Part shown: positions 15,813 to 20,443 of the stretch, in pieces
Layout of the letters: each line of letters begins with the position of its first letter
How positions within the stretch are numbered: position 1 is the stretch's first letter
Assembly: GCA_001515185.1 (NCBI GenBank)
Contig: LQHI01000069.1
Coordinates: 1-20,443 of the forward strand
DNA from: Hadesarchaea archaeon DG-33
Lineage (GTDB): Archaea > Hadarchaeota > Hadarchaeia > Hadarchaeales > Hadarchaeaceae
DNA: 20,443 nucleotides
Direction: 5' to 3'
The notes under the pieces: model-generated
The model's database searches: none
What the model was told of the DNA's origin: nothing
Seen by the model: the letters and a program-made list of their open reading frames with translations, nothing else
Position numbers and translations under genes: made by a program

Positions 15813-16516
15813 GGAACGAATACTCCTCGAGCCCCAAAGATGTCCCGCACGGTCACTGAAACTATGCCGTTCTCATCCACCAGCTCCACCGCAAGCCCTT
15901 CGCACGCATAGTTCTCGTTAAGCGCTCGCTCCAACTCCTCCAACTCCGCGAGGTCCGCGTCCGCTACCAGCACCGAAGATAGCTCGGCTACGTGCCTTAT
16001 CCGTTCGAACCTCGGGCGGGACATCGCATGCAGACTTAACCCGAATGCCCTAGGGCCCATCACGTGCTCAAAGCTGGCATCTAGGTAACCTCGCGCACGA
16101 ATGCTCCCATTAGGTAACCACTCAATCATGAGCGAGTTATCGTCGCATAGCGGCACGGTGACCTTGAGGGTTGAGCGCGAGGAGGCGTTGATGTCAGAGA
16201 TATGCGCGTTCACGTACTCGCGAATGTAATTTTCCACATTTTCACGTGTACCACCCCTTAAGCCGACATCGTACATCGCAGCAGCTATCGAGCTCTCGAG
16301 CGTTGAGTTTAGCTCGCTCTCAACCTGCGATGCTGTGGCGCAAACCACGTCAGCAGCGCTTTTTAGAATAATCGTTGAAACCCCTCGCTCTTCCAACGAC
16401 TGAAAAGTAACTATCGCCACGCTCGAGCACAGAATCACGAATATCGTGAAGACCGCAAGCGTTGGAGCGGAAGCGCATTTGTCGACTTGCAAATCTAAGG
16501 GCATCCTAACCGCCAC
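15809..16516 (-). CDS. Membrane-anchored protein with an archaeal pilus-cluster-like N-terminal half
   Basis: The product is 235 residues from GTG 16516; an in-frame ATG at 16504 is an alternative. A hydrophobic segment (about 18-40) precedes a helical region with A-A-M-Y-D-V-G-x-R-G-G, similar in feel to archaeal membrane proteins found in pilus gene clusters. The C-terminal half is alpha/beta. It faces the 331-residue gene with overlapping stops. A TTTTAAAG element about 24 bases before the GTG suggests a leaderless message. Function is unknown; a role in the same surface system is inferred. Confidence 0.6.
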   Translation of the reverse strand: MAVRMPLDLQVDKCASAPTLAVFTIFVILCSSVAIVTFQSLEERGVSTIILKSAADVVCATASQVESELNSTLESSIAAAMYDVGLRGGTRENVENYIREYVNAHISDINASSRSTLKVTVPLCDDNSLMIEWLPNGSIRARGYLDASFEHVMGPRAFGLSLHAMSRPRFERIRHVAELSSVLVADADLAELEELERALNENYACEGLAVELVDENGIVSVTVRDIFGARGVFVP

Positions 16517-16572
16517 AAATTTTTGATTTACTTTTCAACTTTAAAATGTAAATTGTTACATTTTCAGTAACA

Positions 16573-16589
16573 CGCAAAAGCTTTAAATA
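16573..16589 (+). promoter_or_regulatory. BRE plus TATA promoter of the structured RNA gene
   Basis: CGCAAAAG (16573-16580) followed by TTTAAATA (16582-16589) matches an archaeal BRE-TATA pair closely. Transcription is predicted about 25 bases on, at 16611-16613, which coincides with the first paired base of the RNA's closing helix. The minus-strand gene at 16516 is divergent and would use a separate box. Confidence 0.65.
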
Positions 16590-16610
16590 GTGGAATAACG
16601 CTGAAAAGCT

Positions 16611-16825
16611 AATTGTGGGGAGGAAGCCAGCAAAGAAGGCTGAACTTTCGCCTAAGGGCAAAGGGGAGTCATGGAAAAACCTAGCGCGGCTAGGGAAGGC
16701 AGTGGATAAGACGCGCGGTAGGGTGCGTTGAAGCCGAAGTGCTGGAAAAAGATCGCACGGCAAAAAGCGCGGAGAGGGATGACCTAACCGCCGCGGAGTA
16801 GTCGCGTGGTCGAATCCCCGCAATT
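16611..16825 (+). ncRNA. Structured non-coding RNA of unidentified family, about 215 bases
   Basis: The two ends, 16611-16621 and 16815-16825, pair over 11 bases with one G-U wobble. Inside I see a series of hairpins: 16628-16631 with 16639-16642; 16645-16663 with a UAAG loop and one bulged C; 16680-16685 with 16689-16694 (perfect 6 bp, GCG loop); 16711-16716 with 16723-16728 (loop GGUAGG); 16733-16742 with 16755-16761 (GAA bulge); and 16768-16772 with 16791-16795. The region is G+C-rich between AT-rich flanks, has its own promoter and no convincing reading frame. It does not clearly match RNase P RNA, SRP RNA or a tRNA. GAGGAAG near the 5' end resembles the RNase P CR-I region, but a matching P4 strand is not evident. 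I am fairly sure it is an RNA gene and unsure of its type. Confidence 0.65.
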
Positions 16826-16866
16826 TCTATGGCAAATTCAAAAATTCGCTAGATTTTGCATTAGTG

Positions 16867-16876
16867 AAATTTTTTA
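16867..16876 (+). promoter_or_regulatory. Possible TATA box for the cation transporter gene
   Basis: An AAATTTTTTA run lies about 26 bases before the ATG at 16898, which would give a leaderless message separate from the RNA gene upstream. The same T-run could also stop transcription of that RNA. Confidence 0.35.
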
Positions 16877-16897
16877 GAGCGTGCAATAAATAAAGTA

Positions 16898-17800
16898 ATG
16901 GGAACAAGGAATAAAATGCAAGTTGATGACGCATTAGCAAAAGGCGAAAAGATTACAAAAATATCTATATTTACATTAATTTCTCTTGGATGTCTTTTAC
17001 TTTTAACAGGACTTCTATCTGGCAGTGTTGCGCTGAGAGGTGATGGGGTTCACACAATTGCAGATGCATTTGTTTCATTAATTGTATTGATTGGCTTGAG
17101 AATGCTACGCAAGAGCCCTAGCGAAAGATTTCAGTTCGGCTATTACAAGATGGAAAATTTTGCATCAATGATTGTAGCCATTTTTCTCGTGTTCATTGGC
17201 ATCTGGATATTTTATAGTTCATACTTGTCTCTAATTCATCCTAAAGAGTTGACCTTCCCTATCGTTGGGTTGATTGTGTCATCGTTTGCCGCTGCAGCTT
17301 TTTTCCTATTGGCCGTATACAAAAGAAAAGTGGCAAACACGCTTGGCTCAGTAGCACTGAAAACAGATGCGAAAAATTCGATAAAGACAGGGATGGCGTC
17401 ATCGATAGTTTTTTTTGGGTTGGCTTTTTCTTATTTGGGATATTACCAAGCAGAGGCCGTCGCTGCTATGATAATAGCTATTTTCATCTTTGCAATTTCA
17501 TACGGTGCGATAAAGGAATCTTCGCTCATCCTTATGGACGGTTGTGCTTGCCCGGGTACTAGAGGTAATGTCAAGAGTATAGCCGAGAGCGTAGAGGGTG
17601 TTGAAGAGGTTCACGAGATCAGCCTCAGAAAATCAGGACCATATATTGTTGGAGAAATGCATATTAAAGTCGATGGAAATCTTTCTGTTCATGCTGCGAA
17701 TGAAATAGTAGAAAAGATTGAAAAATTGGCCAAGAAACGTATTCCCGTGCTGAAAAAATTGACTTTAAAAGTCGAACCGATGAGAAAGAATTCAAAATAA
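16898..17800 (+). CDS. Cation diffusion facilitator (CDF) family transporter
   Basis: The product is 300 residues. Six hydrophobic segments lie between about 22 and 208, followed by a cytosolic domain (about 215-295). CDF proteins export divalent metals such as Zn, Mn, Co or Fe in exchange for protons. The first site, G-D-G-x-H-T-x-x-D with Asp49, His52 and Asp56 in helix 2, is present. In helix 5 the usual D-A-x-H-x-x-x-D reads Asp157-Ala-Lys-Asn160-Ser-Ile-Lys-Thr164, so the His and the second Asp are replaced. An in-frame ATG at 16916 with AAGGA five bases upstream is an alternative start. The gene is more AT-rich than its surroundings, which suggests transfer. The metal cannot be told from sequence. 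Confidence 0.85.
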   Translation: MGTRNKMQVDDALAKGEKITKISIFTLISLGCLLLLTGLLSGSVALRGDGVHTIADAFVSLIVLIGLRMLRKSPSERFQFGYYKMENFASMIVAIFLVFIGIWIFYSSYLSLIHPKELTFPIVGLIVSSFAAAAFFLLAVYKRKVANTLGSVALKTDAKNSIKTGMASSIVFFGLAFSYLGYYQAEAVAAMIIAIFIFAISYGAIKESSLILMDGCACPGTRGNVKSIAESVEGVEEVHEISLRKSGPYIVGEMHIKVDGNLSVHAANEIVEKIEKLAKKRIPVLKKLTLKVEPMRKNSK

Positions 17801-17811
17801 AATGATCAAAC

Positions 17812-17838
17812 TTTTTTAAACAACAGAACCGAACTGTT
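17812..17838. terminator. T-run and small hairpin between convergent genes
   Basis: Six T residues at 17812-17817 follow the transporter stop by 12 bases. AACAG (17822-17826) pairs with CTGTT (17834-17838) around the glnA stop codon. The T-run is the likely stop for the plus-strand gene; for glnA the evidence is weak. Confidence 0.4.
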
Positions 17839-19159
17839 AAAGCGCCGGCAAAAGTGTTTTTATTTCCCAATCGCTGACTTGGGCCCTGTAGCTGTCCCAC
17901 TCCTGCCCCTTGATGTAGAGGAAGTGGTTAAAGAGGTGGTCCCCCATCGCCTCTCGGACCAAGCTGCTTCGTTTCATACAATCAAGCGCCTGCCCGAGGT
18001 TCTCCGGCAGGGCGCCTATACCTAGGGCTTCCCGTTCCTCGGCGCTCATGCGGAAGATATCTTTCTCGACTGGCTCGGGGGGCTCGATCTTGTCTTCGAT
18101 CCCCTTCAATCCGGCGGCGAGCATCACCGTGAACTGCAGATATGGATTGCCGGCCGGGTCGGGGTTACGAAGCTCGATGCGCGTTCGTGCTCCTCTACCA
18201 GCTGGCACACGAATGAAGGCGCTTCGATTTCGGTTGGCCCATGAAATGTAAACAGGTGCTTCGTACCCTGGAACCAGGCGTTTATAGGAGTTGACCGATG
18301 AGGCGAGAACCGCGCACGTCTCCTTCGCGTACTTCAACATGCCCCCGATGAAGTGGAGCGCGGGCTTGCTTAGCTTATACGTGCCCTTGGGGTCGTAAAA
18401 AACGCTTTTGCTTTGCGCCATCAGCGACTGGTTAACATGCATCCCGGAGCCGTTGACCCCGAAGATCGGCTTAGGCATGAATGTGGCGTAGAGTCCGTGC
18501 TTGCTGGCGATCGTTTTCGTGACGTACTTCATCATAGCAACGCGATCGGCCGAGGTTATGGCGTCGGCGTACGCTAGGTCAATCTCGTGCTGCCCCGGTG
18601 CAACTTCATGATGGGAAGCCTCAACGTCAAAACCCATCGCGTTGAGATAGGTGACTATTTCCTTTCTAACGTTATCGCCTCGGTCGCGCATCAGGTCAAA
18701 GTAGCCCCCGTAATCAGAGGGCTTCGTCGTCGGGTCCCCCCGCTCGTCCGGCATGAAGAGGAAGAACTCGTACTCCGGAGCGGTGTTGAACATCCAGCCC
18801 TTCTTCTGGACGCGCTTCATCAGCTTTTGGAGGGCCGCTCTTGGATCTCCATCGAACCGATTGTCCTCATAGTCGTACACATCGCACACGATGCGGGCTG
18901 TTTTCATGTTGTCTTGGAGCCAAGGAAGTACAACAAAAGTGTCCGGGTCTGGCTTAAGGCGCATGTCAGACTCCTCAATCGTAGCGTACCCCAACACCGA
19001 GGACCCATCGAAGAACACGCCCTCATCAAGAGCCTTTTCGAGCTTAGTGGTCGGGATTGTGACATTTTTGACGGTACCCAAGATGTCCATGAACTGCATC
19101 TGAACGAACTTTATTCCCTCTTTCTTCGCGAGCTGCATGATTTCGGATTTGGAAGCCAT
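17837..19159 (-). CDS. glnA: Glutamine synthetase type I
   Basis: The product is 440 residues from ATG 19159. It joins ammonia to glutamate using ATP and forms a dodecamer. Family signatures in order: D-G-S-S-x-x-G near 50, P-E-Y-E-F-F near 130, E-x-x-P-G-Q-H-E near 207-214, the ATP-region N-G-S-G-M-H near 260, the N-R-x-x-x-x-R-x-P segment, and R-I-E-x-R-x-P-D-P-x-x-N-P-Y. The length and the lack of an adenylylation loop Tyr fit the I-alpha subtype common in archaea. A GTG at 19174 is an alternative start adding five residues. The upstream region contains AT-rich palindromes that may mediate control. Confidence 0.96.
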   Translation of the reverse strand: MASKSEIMQLAKKEGIKFVQMQFMDILGTVKNVTIPTTKLEKALDEGVFFDGSSVLGYATIEESDMRLKPDPDTFVVLPWLQDNMKTARIVCDVYDYEDNRFDGDPRAALQKLMKRVQKKGWMFNTAPEYEFFLFMPDERGDPTTKPSDYGGYFDLMRDRGDNVRKEIVTYLNAMGFDVEASHHEVAPGQHEIDLAYADAITSADRVAMMKYVTKTIASKHGLYATFMPKPIFGVNGSGMHVNQSLMAQSKSVFYDPKGTYKLSKPALHFIGGMLKYAKETCAVLASSVNSYKRLVPGYEAPVYISWANRNRSAFIRVPAGRGARTRIELRNPDPAGNPYLQFTVMLAAGLKGIEDKIEPPEPVEKDIFRMSAEEREALGIGALPENLGQALDCMKRSSLVREAMGDHLFNHFLYIKGQEWDSYRAQVSDWEIKTLLPAL

Positions 19160-19448
19160 TTCACCACAACCCACCTCATTACGCGTCGCATTTAAACTTG
19201 GCGTCGGATATATAATGAGTTATATAAATCAGGTGCGGTTTTAAGAATAACATCGGGCCATCACCGCGACTGGTATATCTTATCGCGATACACATAATCT
19301 TCAATAACAATAGCAGAAAATTTTCGAAATTTTTATGAGGTCTCGAATTCTTCGAATAGTGTTTCAAGAAAAACGCTTGTTTGTAAGCATCCAACCGATC
19401 CCAGTGATGACTACTGGGGAGTAACTTCGGCAGCTTTAGTTTAGATGA
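19160..19448. promoter_or_regulatory. glnA upstream region with TATA boxes and a perfect palindrome
   Basis: This 289-base stretch holds no credible gene. Minus-strand TATA candidates lie at 19189-19197 and 19209-19228. TATATAA-TGAG-TTATATA at 19209-19226 is a perfect 7+7 palindrome. TGGTATAT at 19271-19278 matches half of the palindrome found in front of the winged-helix gene at 19892. I did not find the GGAA-N6-TTCC operator of the methanogen nitrogen repressor NrpR. Confidence 0.45.
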
Positions 19449-19616
19449 TTAAAGTCGGAAAACCTCCAACTTCCGCACGGAGATTTCGAACATCCCGCAC
19501 TTACTACAGTGTAGATTCGCTCGCTCTCCCTTCGTTGCCATCACCCACGCTGGTTTACCACAGTGGGGGCAACGCACGGACCCGTGAATCAGTTTTGAAA
19601 TTTTCCTAGAATCCAT
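19449..19616 (-). CDS. Small zinc-ribbon protein
   Basis: The product is 55 residues from ATG 19616, with AGGAGATC about five bases upstream. Two C-x2-C knuckles, C16-x2-C19 and C37-x2-C40, would bind one zinc ion; the rest is short strands and a basic N-terminus. A longer frame reaching 19769 adds residues with no family pattern and runs through a large inverted repeat. Such small ribbons often act in nucleic-acid binding or as protein adaptors; no specific function can be assigned. Confidence 0.7.
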   Translation of the reverse strand: MDSRKISKLIHGSVRCPHCGKPAWVMATKGERANLHCSKCGMFEISVRKLEVFRL

Positions 19617-19646
19617 TGTCGATCTCCTAATTTTCTCCCTCTGCGC

Positions 19647-19712
19647 CTGCTGGTGCAGTTGGATGGATAACCTCGCCCAAAAGCTTGTGACTTCGGGAAA
19701 CCGCACCAGCAG
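19647..19712 (-). promoter_or_regulatory. Long hairpin in the leader region of the zinc-ribbon gene
   Basis: CTGCTGGTGC (19647-19656) and GCACCAGCAG (19703-19712) form a perfect 10-bp stem. On the minus strand it extends to 14 bp through a U-G wobble, where the plus strand would have an A-C clash. An inner helix (19695-19697 with 19676-19678 and neighbours) shows the same bias. The hairpin ends about 30 bases before the zinc-ribbon ATG. Confidence 0.45.
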
Positions 19713-19860
19713 ATTGCGTGGGAGATATATCCGATCTAAGCCCCCTCGAGCAACCTGCGAGGTTTGCATTCGCTAGTGCAGGTAAGACGCAAATACCCGT
19801 GGCTTCACCCCCCAGATCCAGTTCACCAATTCACACCACCGGATATATCGGATTTTTCTG

Positions 19861-19903
19861 TTATAAATCATTAGTTCGGAAATCATTTGTATGGTATATA
19901 CCA
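19861..19903 (+). promoter_or_regulatory. TATA box and palindromic operator of the winged-helix gene
   Basis: TTATAAAT at 19861-19868 predicts transcription from about 19890. TGGTATATACCA, a perfect 12-base palindrome at 19892-19903, sits on that start site, the usual place for an archaeal repressor to block RNA polymerase. A related palindromic core, GATATATC, occurs at 19724-19731 and at 19842-19849. Confidence 0.5.
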
Positions 19904-19933
19904 AACCCTAACCGGGGATTTCCAACGGGGATC

Positions 19934-20149
19934 TTGGGTTCGACAAAGAGGAGAGTTTTGAGCGAAATCAAGAAGAAGCCCATTCATGGGTATGAATTGG
20001 CAAATAGGTTGGGGATTTCCCTTTCATCTGCTTATGAGCATCTTGGGGACCTTAGACAAAGCAGGTTTGTGGATTTTAAAGAAGAGGGCAGAAGGAGGGT
20101 CTATTTCCTAACCTATAAAGGAAAATATCTTTTGAAAGCGCTTGGATAG
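19934..20149 (+). CDS. Small winged-helix transcription regulator
   Basis: The product is about 71 residues if it starts at TTG 19934. Residues 3-70 read as one winged helix: a first helix K-R-R-V-L-x-x-I, then P-I-H-G-Y-E-L-A-x-R-L-G-I-S-x-S-S-A-Y-E-H-L as helix-turn-helix, and a wing G-R-R-R-V-Y-F-L-T-x-x-G-K-x-L-L. This is the PadR/ArsR-like pattern. The frame is open back to a GTG at 19718, but that part lies upstream of the TATA box and looks non-coding. The true start is uncertain because no ATG is in frame near the domain. A palindrome at its promoter suggests self-control. Confidence 0.65.
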   Translation: MGSTKRRVLSEIKKKPIHGYELANRLGISLSSAYEHLGDLRQSRFVDFKEEGRRRVYFLTYKGKYLLKALG

Positions 20150-20196
20150 CAGGAGCTTAAGATTCTCGTTAAGCGGTAGAACCTCTTCGATGCTAA

Positions 20197-20433
20197 CTAC
20201 GTCCCCTTAATTAAACCGAAACCCAAGTATGCGACAGTGAAGACTATTGTAGTGAACAAGACGGTTTTACCCATCGTCGCCCAAAGCTCGACCCTATCGT
20301 TGCCAGCGCTTATCACTGCTATGTAGCGCGCCATCACCGCCGCGAGGGCTATCGCTGTTAGGCCCATCACGAGCTTCAGGAGAACGAGTTCGCTGGCCTC
20401 CATCGCGCCCAGCAGGAAAGGCAGGTTCGTCAA
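20197..20433 (-). CDS. Small two-helix membrane protein, possibly 5' partial
   Basis: The product is 78 residues from TTG 20433, or 68 from ATG 20403. Two hydrophobic segments (about 16-40 and 56-76) are joined by a short polar loop with N-D-R-V-E-L-W. The frame stays open to the window edge, so a longer protein starting outside cannot be ruled out. I do not recognise the family, and it may be one subunit of a larger membrane complex encoded beyond the edge. Confidence 0.5.
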   Translation of the reverse strand: MTNLPFLLGAMEASELVLLKLVMGLTAIALAAVMARYIAVISAGNDRVELWATMGKTVLFTTIVFTVAYLGFGLIKGT

Positions 20434-20443
20434 TCCAGCACCC

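Noticed and set aside
16506..16823. Open frame of about 105 codons on the minus strand
   Set aside because: It lies almost wholly over the structured RNA, has low-complexity composition and no ribosome binding site or family pattern.
16613..16825. RNase P RNA or SRP RNA identity for the structured RNA
   Set aside because: GAGGAAG near the 5' end and a GGUAGG-capped hairpin recall RNase P, but I could not find the P4 3' strand or the other conserved blocks, and the SRP helix 8 core is absent. I left the family open.
16801..16825. 3' end of a tRNA (GGTCGAATCC) within the RNA gene
   Set aside because: The presumed T stem does not pair properly and the bases are better used in the closing helix.
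19179..19394. Minus-strand open frame of 71 codons upstream of glnA
   Set aside because: It runs across the glnA TATA boxes and the palindrome, and its Lys/Phe/Ile-rich product reflects base composition.
19718..19933. 72-codon N-terminal extension of the winged-helix regulator
   Set aside because: It lies over the promoter and palindromes and is Pro/Ser-rich without a pattern, so I treat it as non-coding.

Overview
This window looks archaeal. It carries an Mre11-Rad50 pair with a CPVC zinc hook, an archaeal replication factor C large subunit, an archaeal-type class III pilin-like protein, and TATA boxes about 25 bases ahead of near-leaderless starts. The gene set and roughly 50% G+C (judged by eye) fit a euryarchaeal or related lineage. 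I cannot name a genus. Most genes are compact and overlapping. The cation-efflux gene (about 16.9-17.8 kb) and the pair at 9.7-10.4 kb are clearly more AT-rich than their neighbours.

Layout. 1-1620: 3' part of a secreted polysaccharide deacetylase with a second, broken deacetylase start and two fibronectin-like modules, closed by a terminator. 1751-3481: four overlapping or closely spaced genes for single-pass membrane proteins of type IV pilin/pseudopilin character. 3483-7170 (minus): mre11-rad50. 7297-9607: rfcL, then an SPPY methyltransferase-like gene that lacks its SAM-binding motif I. 9700-10393 (minus): two small paralogous genes of unknown function. 10665-14330 (minus): an overlapping chain moeA-mobB-moaA-truA, three genes of molybdopterin cofactor synthesis plus a tRNA pseudouridine synthase. 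14462-16516: a second pilin-like cluster whose first gene is a paralogue of one in the first cluster. 16611-16825: a probable structured RNA gene with its own strong promoter and paired ends. 16898-17800: a CDF-type cation transporter. 17837-19159 (minus): glutamine synthetase. 19449-20149: a small zinc-ribbon gene and a divergent winged-helix regulator around a palindrome-rich intergenic region. 20197-20433 (minus): a small membrane protein running to, and perhaps past, the window edge.

How the parts work together. Mre11-Rad50 and RfcL are core DNA repair and replication proteins. MoeA, MobB and MoaA form part of a Moco pathway; MoaB, MoaC, MoaD and MoaE are not here. The two pilin-like clusters probably supply minor pilins for a surface or secretion machine whose ATPase and platform protein lie elsewhere. 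The most promising unexplained items are the 215-base RNA at 16611-16825, the motif-I-deleted methyltransferase, the duplicated pilin-like cassette and the 9.7-10.4 kb paralogue pair.
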